From: Xylogone sp. PMI_703 | Taxonomy: Eukaryota > Ascomycota > Leotiomycetes | Assembly: GCA_021399445.1 (NCBI GenBank) | Contig: JAJTUQ010000005.1 | Coordinates: 2,790,001 to 2,854,000, forward strand | Direction of reading: 5' to 3' | DNA length: 64,000 bases | In this document: piece by piece, positions 12,045 through 23,509 of the stretch | How positions within the stretch are numbered: the first letter of the stretch is position 1 | How the letters are laid out: each line of letters begins with the position of its first letter | The notes under the pieces: model-generated | The model's database searches: none | Told to the model about the DNA's origin: nothing | Seen by the model: only the letters and a program-made list of their open reading frames with translations | Position numbers and translations under genes: made by a program

Positions 12045-13080
12045 TAAAGTATTTTATCATGTAACCAGAGTTAAAACGATTCAATGAGTAACCAGAGACA
12101 ATCATATTTATATTTATGGCGAGTGCTCAAATAAAGCAATCATAGAGCAAAAGCTGCTGACATTGCTGTATCGTAGGACAACTAATGACTTGCATTTGTT
12201 TACTCTTAACTTCCAAATATTATGACTCGGAATCGTATATTCTGCGCCCTAATTGGATGATTTCAACCTCGCCTGACGAATCAGAGATTGCCATATTTCT
12301 GCACCAAGCTATCAACTATACTTTTGAACTAGTCAACGCCCTATGATGTATCTCTCCATTCAAACTAAATAGTCCGTTGTCACCATAGGCATCTGCTACC
12401 CTAGCATTCTGAGAAGTATCAAATGTAGTTTAAAGGCGCATATAAATCGGCACCAGACTTGGCAAAATCGCCGTCAAATTTGCACATGTCCTCGGAACCT
12501 CCAGCGCAGCCACCAGCTTTAGTTGCAGCTTTCATAGAGTAGATAGTTAATATATCCACATCTCCGCCATACAACACACCATCGTGCTCTGTTTTTATTA
12601 ACTCGTCGGTATTGCAGGGATATTCAGCAAGCCTTCAGCTTGCATGTGAAACATGATATTTATATTGCTTGTGGTTTCTAGCCCCTCCACCTGTAATTGT
12701 GCGAACCCTTCAAGGTAATAAGGTTATGACTCGGCAATACAGATTATGCAAACAGTTCTCTTTGTTTTATCTTCTGTATATCTATAGGTTGTTTTCGTTT
12801 TGTGAGCGCACCCGTTGAGACCCTCCTAGATTGAAGCGGCTGGTCTTGAATTCTACTCGTCAACGGATGTGGAAAGTGGGGAGGTGCATTGCAGCTCAGC
12901 TTTCAGCTTGCAGCCGTCTGCATAAAGTTATAATATCTCCAGCAGCTATTTCACATTGGATGTGATTGATGTACACATGAGGCTTCGTTGTGTTCCGCTG
13001 AATGAAAGTATGGTCTGCAGTATGTTACTTGTGGAAAGGATCAGAATATGTGGTGACAGCAACTCATGTAGGAAGACGTG

Positions 13081-13088
13081 TATATAAG
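13081..13088 (+). promoter_or_regulatory. TATA box of the tyrosinase gene
   Basis: The sequence tatataag lies 118 bp upstream of the tyrosinase ATG and is followed by an A/C-rich leader (aacattacaacagacaaaca), typical of a fungal 5' UTR. Confidence 0.55.
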
Positions 13089-13198
13089 TTGCTAAGGCAT
13101 CGCACTTTAGATCAACAGATTAACATTACAACAGACAAACATCCTAGATAATATACAAAACTCAAGTAGCATAATTTGCTCAATCAACAGACATCATC

Positions 13199-14815
13199 AT
13201 GCCAAGAATCCGTAGATCTCTTCAGGAAATCCAGGCCAAGTATGACTCGGGAGAGGATAAATCAGAACTGGAAAACCTCGTTAGAGCTTTTCGTGGAATT
13301 CAGGAATTAGATCCATCCAATCCAAATTCATTTTTCACAATCGGTGGCTACCATGGATTGCCATTCCGCGAGGAGCAGCCGGTTGACGATCCTGATGACT
13401 GGTGGGGAGGTTACTGTAACCATGGTAATGTCCTGTTTCCAACCTGGCACCGTGCATATCTCTATAATCTTGAGGAAGCACTTAGAAGCATTCCGGGCTG
13501 TGAAAATGTCACACTTCCATTTTGGGACGAATGTTTGGACTACAAGACCGATACGCCAATCCCATCCATCCTCACTAGCCCAACATTTTCTCTCGATGGA
13601 AACGATTATAATCCTTTCTATTCCTACAAGCTACAAGAGAAACTGGTTCATCAAGTTAAGGGGCAGAACGAACGTTATAGCAAGCCTGTTGGATATGAGA
13701 CAGTACGCTATCCACAATCTGGCTTGGTTGGAAATGATGAAGACAAACATGCTACGGAGATTCACAATGCTACTTATAACGACCCGGTCGCAAATGCACA
13801 GCTTTTGAATGCGAACGTTGCAAACTGGTTGTCAGGCACAGTGGAAATCACGCCTGATGGAGATGACACTCATGATGATAGTCGCATGCCTGATACTTAT
13901 TCTGTCTATAGCAGATTCAAGTTATGTCTTAGGGCACCGGATTATACCATTTTTTCCAATAAGACCTCTCAGGACAACTGGATCAGGGAGAACGGTGGTG
14001 ATCCCGACAAGGATCATTACGTCGTTTGCCTCGAGAGTCCTCACAATGCTATTCATCTCGCCGTGGGTGGGTTCTACCAGAAGGGGCAGTACAATGCTGA
14101 CAATATACCGGGAGCAAATGGAGACATGGGTGATAATGAAACGGCTGGCTTTGACCCGATATTCTACTTCCATCACTGCTTCATTGACTACGTTTTCTGG
14201 ACCTGGCAAAAATACCATGGCTCCACTAAGCTTTTGGTAATCGATCCAAATGCCCCAGGAAGTAAGAGTGGTGAAGCCTTGCCGAATATCCCACTAGGCA
14301 CTCCACTTGATATCAATACTCCCCTCTACCCGTTCAAGAAAGCTGATGGGACTTTGTTTACTTCTGCCGATGTCACGAATATTGCTGAACAGTTGGGTTA
14401 TGAGTATGGTGTTGGATCTCTCGATATTAGATATCCAGAACCATCCTTCGGCACGCCGGACACTGTGTCAATTGTGAAGATAAAGAGGATCCACAATATC
14501 AATCGTGCTCAATATCCCGGTTCGTTCGTTATCAGGACTTTCGCCATCGACTCTTCCGGCAGGAAAGTTGAGATCGGTCGAGATGCAATCTTGAGTCGTT
14601 GGAATACTGCTGGGTGTGCTAACTGCCAAGATAAACTCAATGCTGAGTCGTACGTTCCAATTGATGCTATCATGCTCGGGGCACTACAGGGAAAAGACGG
14701 GGCAAATGCGGATATCCAATACGGGGTGGAAATCCAAACCCACTCAAGGGTGCTGACTGGTGCGCCTGATGCTCCTTTCCTTGGTGAAGAGCCTATCATA
14801 GATGATCTTTTTTGA
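13199..14815 (+). CDS. Tyrosinase (type-3 copper, melB-like, no signal peptide)
   Basis: Intronless 538-residue tyrosinase, oxidising monophenols and o-diphenols to quinones. The CuA site shows His52 in GGYHG, His75 in CNHGN (Cys73-x-His75, the position of the Cys-His thioether) and His84 in TWHRAYL. The CuB site shows His282 and His286 in HNAIH and His~325 in DPIFYFHH. The C-terminal part has a CxxC pair (CANC, near residue 472), the copper-uptake motif known from Aspergillus oryzae melB. As in melB there is no signal peptide, so it should be intracellular. It lies some 25 kb from the peptide-precursor locus and is separated from it by unrelated genes, so a role there is possible but unsupported. 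Melanin formation or phenol oxidation are alternatives. Confidence 0.95.
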   Translation: MPRIRRSLQEIQAKYDSGEDKSELENLVRAFRGIQELDPSNPNSFFTIGGYHGLPFREEQPVDDPDDWWGGYCNHGNVLFPTWHRAYLYNLEEALRSIPGCENVTLPFWDECLDYKTDTPIPSILTSPTFSLDGNDYNPFYSYKLQEKLVHQVKGQNERYSKPVGYETVRYPQSGLVGNDEDKHATEIHNATYNDPVANAQLLNANVANWLSGTVEITPDGDDTHDDSRMPDTYSVYSRFKLCLRAPDYTIFSNKTSQDNWIRENGGDPDKDHYVVCLESPHNAIHLAVGGFYQKGQYNADNIPGANGDMGDNETAGFDPIFYFHHCFIDYVFWTWQKYHGSTKLLVIDPNAPGSKSGEALPNIPLGTPLDINTPLYPFKKADGTLFTSADVTNIAEQLGYEYGVGSLDIRYPEPSFGTPDTVSIVKIKRIHNINRAQYPGSFVIRTFAIDSSGRKVEIGRDAILSRWNTAGCANCQDKLNAESYVPIDAIMLGALQGKDGANADIQYGVEIQTHSRVLTGAPDAPFLGEEPIIDDLF

Positions 14816-16374
14816 AAGAATAGGCGAAGCTTTCATCAGTATTTGAAGATTACCATTGTGTTGTTGGGGCCGGAGTCACCCATAGCTAAGTAGAAGAATA
14901 ATCATGAACTATTTATGAACCACAATAGTAAGCCCAAAGATCCCATGGACCAGAGATTCTATTCATTGCTTAATGTACGGTACATAGGGTAAACCGGGAA
15001 ACTCTTCACTTACATCTAGACTAGCCATTATCTCCTACGGCTATAATTGGCTAACATGAATTACATAGGCAATACCTCTGACAGGATACTCCATCACAGT
15101 AAGCATGTCTCGGTAAGTGAATCCTACATTGTCTAAATAATAAAAAGATACGGGCGTCATTATGCTTATCTTTCATGTGAGGGACACCTTCTCCGCATTC
15201 ATGTGAATATACAATCTAGGTTATCGCCACCGATATGATTTACTCTCGGCTACCGGATTCACTGTAACGTACTCTTCAGATCGCAGTCATAAACTTATAG
15301 GAAAATAATTATTAAAGTAGAAAAAGCCTAAGATAGACTACATACATCCAAATAGCCGGCTTACAAGAGCCTGATTTTGGTACTGCTTCGTAGGTCTCGA
15401 GAACTAAAACCGAGACTCAAAGTAGCTTGGCCGGCTGGGATTTGCCAATCTTGGGTAGTGGTGTTCCAAAATCTCAGATCCGCACCAAATCAAGTATTTG
15501 GGTCATTTCGGAAAGGGGAGCTGAAGCTGTTTTTATAGAACACGTTTCTCAACTCCGGAAAGTGGATTCTGGTAGCTTAGAGGGTATGCAATCTATGAGA
15601 GTATGAAAGCTGCCAGCAATTTTGTTTCGCGGGTTCTTTCAGTTAAAAGTTTTAGACTTCGTATACTTCGTACTCCGTACCGATCGTCACCACCGTCAGC
15701 GATCCTCCTTGTTCTAATTGAGGGTTAAATTCAGAGAATATGATAAGAGACTGGACTAATCACGGCCGCTATAAGCGTCTCACCTCCGCAACCCCCAAGG
15801 CACGCGAGTCGGGTGTGGGAGAGTCTTGTGCCTATGGTGCTTACAAGAACCTCATGGGGTAAATGACGTTTGATAGTTGCAGTACTTATCAGCCTGGTGG
15901 AATTGCGAGCGCTGATACGAATCGATCATGGTGTAGTTAATGCTCACGCCTTTTCAGTTCTCCACAATAATACATAACAAGCCTACAAATACAATTGCTA
16001 CTTTCTATAAATATTTCTGCGTCGATAACTCCAAAAGAACAAGCCATGAAGTAATTTCTGTCGCCACGTAGGACTGACCCGCGCCTGAAGTGTGAAGCTC
16101 ACTTTAGACAGCTAGACTAGAAAGTCTAGAGAAGAGAGCCCCTTCCACGAACCAGAACGCTTCCACTACGTCTTACATACCTTCAATGTGAGTTATCGGG
16201 ATAAATGGTTGCCCCGAGACAATGCTGCAAAGGGGACGTTGTGGAAGAACAGATGCGTTCTCCAATATCACCCAAGGTGACGGAACCTTTGGCTACGACA
16301 ACCCACTGTGAATGTAGAGTCCCACGTATTACATCACGATGCTCATGGATGAATTATTTGGCTGGTAGGACTGA
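14816..16374. other. Intergenic region, nothing recognised
   Basis: AT-rich spacer between the tyrosinase and the convergent Zn2Cys6 gene. No coding frame, RNA or repeat found by eye. Confidence 0.4.
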
Positions 16375-17817
16375 TTACTGCACACTTCTCGAGTAGTGAT
16401 TCTTGAACTCGCAGAGCACAAGATCCTGGAGCGGCCAACTAATCCAGTTCTCCCATTCCGTCCCTAGCGCGCGATGGATTTCCTGCAGTAGGTGTCTGCT
16501 CATGCCACGAATCCACCAGAAATCCTCCACCTTGTTGAGCAGCAAACAATAGTGTGCAAGCAATACAAGAGCTTCTGGTTGCTTCCTGTTCGCCATTAGG
16601 AGAAAAAGCTCAGGGATTTGAACCGGCCAAGACAGCGCGTCCGAGGCAGCATCGATCTTGTCGTTGGGTCTCGATATCATGGTGTACAATATCTTCAGCC
16701 ATCTGAGAGCCTCCTTCAATGCATCTACCTCAATAGTGTCGAACGGAACAGGCGCTGCGTCCCATAGCTGCTCGAGGGCTGTGAATCTATCGCAGTGTTC
16801 AGGGTTTGCTTCCGCTGAGCGTTCCGCAGCATTGTCCCATTGACTAATTGGTCCCAGTGGGCCTTGGATGATTTCTTGATAGTAACAGTTAATGAGACTA
16901 CCAGCCCCACGTAGCAGTTGAACCCACTCTACGGTATCGGCCTCAGCTTGGTCTGCTGTGTCGGCAAAGAACAAGTCGCCCGCATCCTTGACAGAAGCCC
17001 ACTTATACACCACGACAAGCATGGAAAAAGCAGCACAAGCATGGCAATTTTGTGAATCAATGCTCGATAAAGCTGATCTAAACATTGGCAAAGCAGTGGT
17101 GTGATACATTGACGCGTCAGCGGTTAGGGCGTCCTTTCTATCAGGTGTTAATCGTGCCAAGTGCGATGCCGAAATGGCAAGGAGGCCATAGAGAAGGAAA
17201 CTGTGGGGGAAAGCAATCTTAGGAACGACGTGCTGCCACACATGCTGCCTCTCTGGTATAAGACTGAAAGTCAAACAAGTTGATACAGTGTAGAAGTGGA
17301 AGAGCTCGAGGTCTTTCGTGCTCCACTCTCCACGAATGGCAATTGGGGTATGGACAGGCGTTGAGGCTGCGGTTGACGATGATTCAGGCAATGGGAGGCT
17401 TTCTTGCCTCAATGCTTCCGAACACGGGGGTAGAGATCTTGGGTTTGCTGAACGATAAATGCATTCGTACGAGCGTTTCGTGCAATATCGGCACGATGGC
17501 TTGAGTTCATCGCACTAGGAGGTTAAATGTTAGTGAACGGAAAAGAGTACAGGCACTGAGAGAGGATTGTAGATGCAAGGAAAGTGTCCATTTTGTCTGT
17601 CTACGCGCAGCATCAGGGAACTGGAACTGCTAGGGACATCATCGGAGAGATCGGAGAAGCATTTCCTCACGAATCTCTATGATCTAGCTCTGATCGACCC
17701 ATACGTATAAGGTCCAGCAGAACCAATACTGTAAAGTATACGCACCTTGATTCTTCTCTGCTTACATGAGATGCACCCAGTGCGAGTTTTCTGGTGTGGT
17801 CTCCGGCTCCCCGGCAT
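16375..17817 (-). CDS. Zn2Cys6 transcription factor with fungal-specific C-terminal domain
   Basis: A regulator whose zinc cluster is split by an intron. Exon 1 (17817-17746) encodes MPGSRRPHQKTRTGCISCK.. and ends after RRIK. Exon 2 (17514-16375) resumes at CDELKPSCRYCTKRSYECIY. Together they form the canonical C-x2-C-x6-C-x6-C-x2-C-x6-C DNA-binding knuckle, in a 403-residue protein. The intron is 231 bp, unusually long here, with branch site CACTAAC and acceptor CTAG. The rest (STKDLELFHFYTVSTCLTF..., WQHVVPKIAF) is the sterol-uptake-control-like family of fungal regulators. It is a paralogue of the regulator at 32.0-33.3 kb and shares its intron position exactly. Its targets are unknown; tyrosinase and the RTA1 pair are the nearest genes. 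Confidence 0.88.
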
Positions 17818-20558
17818 AGTGCGACAAGGGAGCTAGCGGGAGACGCAAAGTACGAGGTAGATGTGGCGGGATCAGAGGGTAGCATACACTTCAGAATAAG
17901 AGAATTGCCTTCCTCTGCGGTTCTTGCTCTCATATGACTGCTTTCTATGGACGAAAAGTACGGAAACGAAGTACGCAGTGCGAGAGACGCTTAATATGGC
18001 TGGCCAAGAGACTAGTAGACTAGCACTATACACAGTACAGCCCCCTACCCCTTCAATCCGTATAGGGGCCCGACTGGGTTACGAAACCTTTAAACGAATA
18101 CGCATTCTCAAGCTCAGGGGTGCACTTAGGCCAGTCAGGTCCTAGCTCCAACTGCTCTTCAAATCGAAACCAGTGAACACCTCGGGGGTGGTGACGATAT
18201 GCTAAACGACTAGAAATATGCCTTGCCACCACGGTGGAGACGTACGCAGAAACGCACTTCGAATCTGTAGTAGAACTCCATCATAGCTTCTTACTGGCTC
18301 TACTGCACTTAGAGCATTGTACTTCCGTAAGATACCAGCTGGACCTTTGGTGTGGATATATGGCGAAGGTTTGCCCCTATCTGCACAAGGTAGCTGTCGA
18401 CAGCTCTGTCGGTCACTTAACAATACCTCCTGATATCTTTTATCACATTAATCGACCGCCATCCGGCCCAAAGAGAACACTGCATATTAACGACGCCCGT
18501 GGTGTCAACTCGTCTCTCCGCGCACAGAGCTTGTAAGTTTGCGATTCAAGAATTCCAGATAGAATTGAGGCTCGAGGTTGAAAACGAAAAGTTAGGCCAA
18601 GACTAGGTGACTCCATAGAAACCACTGCATCTAAGGACATTAGGGACTGTAATGGAAGGAGCGCACTGCCATAGAGTGGCAATGAGGACGGCGGAGCCAC
18701 AAGATGGCAAGACGACGTACGTTCTCGCTCGGGCGACGCTCCTTACGGGTGTGCAAAGAATTTTCACCTTAGAGCCCCAGCTCCTCTTGCAGCTTCAAGA
18801 ACTGTCATATCAGACACGCCCATTGCCGGTTATTGACGTCCTGACTTCGAATAATTTCACCCACGGGCTATCCCAGAAATCCACACTCATGGGCGAGAGA
18901 AGGAAGACGCAGCGAGGCAGAGAAATCCTGGTTCTCAAGAGTGAAGACTACAACTAATCTGACGATCTTTGCCCTGACAAAGGTTCTAGAGAGGCACTGG
19001 CTATGATTGTCGAGTTAGATAGAGGTGGCGGAGAGGCTGAAATATACCTAGCTGGTGGTTCCGACTGGAAGGCCACTCGGCTCTCGAATGGATCCTTTGA
19101 ATTCACGACAGAGAATCAAGACCCAAACAAGCCTTCGATTGCGCAGTGGAGGCCGGTGATACTAGCAGGTCATGATAGAGAATCCGCTCAAAGATCAGGC
19201 GGTGATGGGAGCGTTTCGCTTGAGGAAGAGTACAGGTTCAACGTTGTTCATCCACAGCTTCGTCGACGGCCTGTCCTTGCATCGCTTACACGAAGCCGAT
19301 TAGATATTACTAATAGGTGTAAGCCTTTTACGAGGAGCTTTGTTTCGCCCGGTGACGAGTTGCCAGATACATCTAAAAGGCACTATGCCCCAACGAAGGA
19401 AGATGGCAATCTCGAGATACTCATAAAAACTACCAGAATATGGGTCTCGTTATGCTTCACATGATGTGATGGTTATAAGTTTAGCCACGGATTTAGTGTT
19501 CAAATACATATGGCAATGTTTCGTTGTAAGCAATGCCCTTTTCTCGTAGTTATTCGCACAAAGCGGCACCAATAACAATGTATACTCGGGTGGGTCTTGG
19601 CTGAACCATCCCCACTGCACCATCTTCCTCCCTTTCATGTCAGGCTAAATGCTATTCTGGCTCTGGTTACGGGAGTCTGCATTCTCTTGCGAGAGCATAG
19701 ATTGGAATTAAGAGTTACGTTCTGTCCAAGATGTCGTTATTGACGGAGATGTACAGAGGTGTTTGAGGTTGTATTGTACTAAGTGGGACACTATTCGAAT
19801 TCAAAATTACTGGTTACCACTTCGTCCGTGATATCCAAGACAGAATAAGCCGAACATGTAGAGTCTTTTGAATCCATCTTCTCCTCAGCACCTTTGGCTT
19901 CCAATTTTTATTCTGCGCTCTGAAACTGTGCTTGTAATGCTTTCAAGTCTCCTACCATCTCTAGGAAAGCATAAGGTATATCAATCTTATGCTGAATGCA
20001 TCCCAGTATCTTCGCGATGTCGTGGATTATAGGCTGCCCCCAAACAGGACGAACTTGGCGCCTTATCGCGAGCAAAACAAGGTGTCCTAATTACAGTAAC
20101 GATCCCCCTGCCCAAGAAATTGAAGTTCCAAGCCAATCCTAATACTGTACTTTCCAGTCTCAGAATGCACCGCCCCTGACTCCGTACAAGGCGGATTAAT
20201 CCATTTTCCTATCTGAGCGCAACGCTGAGCCTTCCACTAAAAGCTTAAATCTTGGGAAGCCAGGGTTTTGACCAATAAAAACGACGGGATGGGGGCCTCC
20301 GCCAGGTGTGGATAGATCCACATAGTACGAAGTACGAAATATACGAAAGTACGAAGCTTAACTACGATGCTGAAGTACGGTATTGGCAACCAAAGAAGTG
20401 GAGATGCTTTTGCCATTTGAGTCCCATAGTACCTTCCTATAGAATATAGCCTGGAACACAGTAAACGGGAGCGATTTCAAAATTTCTAGTCTCTAAGTTT
20501 TGATTTTGCTATTCTAAAGAATTATTTTTCTGGAATCGCAATATTTTACCACTTAGAG
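17818..20558. other. Long intergenic stretch with unrecognised ORFs
   Basis: Apart from the interrupted frame at 18652-19464 (separate entry), I find no gene. Near 20320-20390 there is a cluster of 'tacgaa'/'agtacg' hexamer repeats (tagtacgaagtacgaaatatacgaaagtacgaag), a simple repeat with no evident function. Confidence 0.35.
18652..19464 (+). pseudogene. Unrecognised, interrupted reading frame
   Basis: One frame is open from 18652 to 18954, has a TAA at 18955-18957, and continues open in the same frame to 19464. The downstream part (153 residues from the ATG at 19003) has ordinary protein-like composition, e.g. EEEYRFNVVHPQLRRRP and LIKTTRIWVSL. I do not recognise the family. I found no splice pair that cleanly removes the stop, so it is either a decayed gene, a gene with an intron I missed, or a chance frame. 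Confidence 0.3.
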
Positions 20559-21625
20559 ATGTCTAATTCTACGTCGCATCCTAGCATCGACGACCCTGAT
20601 GCTTTCGTGTTTTATAGGTGATGCATCCTCCTTTCCTGGCCTGAGAATACGGCTAACATTGTACAAGATATTCTCCTTCTCTCGCAGGCGCCATCGTCTT
20701 CATCATCTGCTTCTTCACCACGACGCTGCTCCACGTATGTCAGCTCGTCAAGTATCGAACTTACTACTTTATACCGCTTATTATTGGAGGCTGTTGTAGG
20801 TTTCTGACATCTGAAATCAAACCAACTAGCTAGTTGACCTGCTATCTTAGTTGAATGGGTTGGATACATCGGTCGGGTCCTATCATCCCATGACCAATGG
20901 GCTCTGGGACCGTATATTATGCAAACCCTCCTTCTTCTCGTGGCCCCTGCCCTTTTTGCTGCTTCGATATATATGATACTTGGAAGAATAATCATCCTCG
21001 TCGATGGAGAAGCGCACTCTTTGATCAAAAAGAAATGGCTCACCAAGTTTTTTGTTTCTGGCGATATTCTGTCCTTCGTTCTTCAAGGAGCTGGTACGCT
21101 TTCCCTATTTTCAAAAAGACAAGTAGGAAGCGTCAGAGCTAATATATGAGTTCGTGCTCAACAGGCGGTGGCATTATGGCTAGTGGTTCGCTTCAAGCTA
21201 TGCGCACCGGCGAACATATCATTGTAACTGGTCTCTCTATACAGATCATCTTTTTTACCTTCTTTATAATTGTAGCCACCCTCTTCCACTATCGTATTTG
21301 CACTGTGCATACAGCCGCCTCTTCCGCACCCGGTCTTCAATGGCAGAAACGCCTTTTCATACTTTACGCTGCATCCCTTCTCATCCTCATACGCTCAGTT
21401 TTCAGGGTCGTTGAGTACGTAATGGGCAATGATGGGTTTATATTGCGACATGAGATATTCCTATATATCTTCGATGCCTTGCTGATGTTCGTTGTTTTGG
21501 TCTTGTTCAATGTAGTATACCCTGGACAGATCACAAGATCGGAGAGGGAAAAGGATCACACAATGACGAGCATAGAAAGCAGCACCAGAGTTTCTACAAT
21601 CAGGGAGGTGGGCAGGAACCTGTAG
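20559..21625 (+). pseudogene. RTA1-like membrane protein, upstream copy with broken 5' part
   Basis: Paralogue of the RTA1-family protein 0.9 kb downstream. Exon pieces: 20559-20617 (MSNSTSHPSIDDPDAFVFY), 20688-20795, 20851-21093 and 21165-21625. Exons 2-4 join in phase and encode several membrane spans, with EWVGYIGR, LVAPALFAASIYM and FRVVEYVMGNDG matching the sister gene. The first junction (GTGATG..CTAAC..CGCAG) leaves exon 1 one base out of phase with exon 2. The segment equal to YHPSMGA in the sister is missing or shifted. So the 5' part appears damaged and the copy is probably non-functional, unless an unusual splice or sequence error explains it. Confidence 0.65.
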
Positions 21626-22552
21626 CGAGTTAAGAGACCAAATGAAAATTGCGGGACAGCTGTGCTACTTGGGCATTTCTGAAGCTGGATTTGAGGTTGG
21701 TAGGGGCTAGAATCGTGCGCTTGTCTTTCCTACTCTACGGACACGTTGTCCTTTAAAAATCGGCAAAGAGAGTAACAAGCGATATTCGAATATAGAATCT
21801 TGTATACAGGAACATAGATATAGAGAACATGTTGTTACCATGTTATTTACCTGCTCTCTAACCCGTGCAACGATATCACGATTGTATATGAGGCTAACCA
21901 TGTGCTTATTCTACCTAGATGATCACACCAACAGGTCAAACCATGCTGCTTGTCAATGCTAGGGATAAGCCCGTGAATTTGATCTGCCTAACAGCAGAAG
22001 GACGGACGTATCAGCTGTGCTCCCTGGTTCTAAATTGTTTCAGAGCCGGCCGATATCTTGCGCTGGTAGGAAATGCGTAACCTGGACACAGCTAACGCGC
22101 GGCTACATGCAACAACTCAGCTCGCAATAATGTGTCGAGACAGGGGATTCCGAGATGCTTTGCTAGCTTTCCTAACTCGCGTACCCTGGAAGTCCCTTGC
22201 GTCACTACGATGTTTCGAGTGAGAGGTTGTATATATACAAGGTGCCATGTTGCCGTATCTCCCTCTCGTACTATACGAAGAATGAGAAACTCGGCTGGAG
22301 AAGCCGAGCCATGGGCTCTCAATGGTGGCTTGGTACCTCCACTCGATAATATAAACATTAGCCATTACCTCCTTACAAGATAGAAAAAACCAAAGCTCGC
22401 CTCGTTCTTATATCGCTACTTAGATATTAATTAAATAATATATTTCGCTTCTGCTCATTAGACAACGTCTTCCTTTCTATCCACCTCAAAGACAACATTG
22501 TGGAGCTCACCAACAAACGCCTTTCTCTCGGTTGATTGATTTCCCCAGCAGA
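21626..22552. other. Spacer between the two RTA1 copies
   Basis: No gene seen. The last ~150 bp (C/T and A-rich) probably hold the promoter and leader of the downstream RTA1 gene. Confidence 0.4.
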
Positions 22553-23509
22553 ATGTCGAATTCCACCGGACCCCATCCAGCCCTAGATGACCCCAATGCG
22601 TTCGTCTTCTATAGATACCATCCCTCTATGGGAGCGGCTGTTATATTTGCGATCTTGTTCATGGGCTGCACTATCGTCCATATGTGTCAAATGTGCAAGA
22701 CAAAAGCCTGGTACTATACGCCCTTCATTATCGGAGGCGTTCGTAGGTTCCCCAACTTCGCTTGTATATATCTATTTCTGTCTAACTTCACGACAGTAGA
22801 AACTATTGGTTACATTGGCCGTGCAGCTTCGTCGAAAGACCAATGGAACCTGAGCCCTTACTTGGTCCAAACCCTCTGCCTGCTCGTGGCCCCAGCATTC
22901 TTTGCGGCATCTATTTACATGGTCCTAGGGCGTATAATTCTTCTTGTGCAAGGCGAGCGTTGCTCTCTGATCCGTAAGAAATGGATGACGAAAATTTTCG
23001 TTACTGGAGACATTCTATCATTCCTCCTCCAAGCCGGTGGTGGGGGTATTATGTCAAGTGGAAGCCTTTCAGCGATGCATACAGGAGAACATATCGTCAT
23101 CGTGGGATTGTTTGTGCAATTTGTCTTCTTTGGATTCTTTTTGGTCGTGGCGACAACTTTCCACAGGCGGATCCGGAAGGCGCCTACAGCTTTGAGTTCT
23201 CCGGTTTCGGAGATAGGCACGACCTGGGAGAAGTATCTGGTAATGCTTTATGTTGTTTCTCTACTTATCATGGTTAGGAGTATATTTCGAGTGGTCGAGT
23301 ATATCGGGGGTAACGATGGCTCCATCATGCGACATGAAGTTTTTGTATATGTCTTCGACGCTACTCTCATGGTTTCCGTTATGCTTCTCTTCAATATCAG
23401 GCATCCCGGGAATCTAACTGTATTGGAAAAGGGATTGGGAGGGAGCGAGCTGGATAGATTAACGTTTGACAGAGGGCAGGTGCAGGGAGGCTTGGCGTGG
23501 AAGAATTGA
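22553..23509 (+). CDS. RTA1-like multi-span membrane protein
   Basis: Member of the fungal RTA1/RTM1 family of about seven-span membrane proteins, known for lipid-translocating or stress-resistance roles (RTA1: aminocholesterol resistance; RSB1: sphingoid-base export). Exons 22553-22742 and 22797-23509 join to 300 residues. The 54-bp intron (GTAGGT..TCTAAC..ACAG) joins IIGGV to LETIGYIGRA, restoring the family motif GG..E.iGY.gR; reading through it gives a non-family insert. Other hallmarks are SPYLVQTLCLLVAPAFFAAS, GDILSFLLQAGGGG and FRVVEYIGGNDG. The upstream copy at 20.6 kb shares the MSNST start and intron position, showing tandem duplication. The substrate is unknown. Confidence 0.9.
   Translation: MSNSTGPHPALDDPNAFVFYRYHPSMGAAVIFAILFMGCTIVHMCQMCKTKAWYYTPFIIGGVRRFPNFACIYLFLSNFTTVETIGYIGRAASSKDQWNLSPYLVQTLCLLVAPAFFAASIYMVLGRIILLVQGERCSLIRKKWMTKIFVTGDILSFLLQAGGGGIMSSGSLSAMHTGEHIVIVGLFVQFVFFGFFLVVATTFHRRIRKAPTALSSPVSEIGTTWEKYLVMLYVVSLLIMVRSIFRVVEYIGGNDGSIMRHEVFVYVFDATLMVSVMLLFNIRHPGNLTVLEKGLGGSELDRLTFDRGQVQGGLAWKN

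Larger units (their letters stand above)
11372..13198. other. Intergenic region holding a MITE and the tyrosinase promoter
   Basis: Contains the MITE described separately (11818-12044) and, at its end, the tyrosinase promoter. The stretch 12050-13000 is AT-rich and shows no gene. Confidence 0.5.

Noticed and set aside
13344..14240. Overlapping plus-strand ORFs in the tyrosinase region
   Set aside because: They are other-frame shadows of the tyrosinase, whose copper motifs are complete in one frame.
13199..14815. Tyrosinase as a member of the peptide cluster (as UstQ in ustiloxin)
   Set aside because: It is about 25 kb away with many unrelated genes between, and the core peptide has no Tyr.
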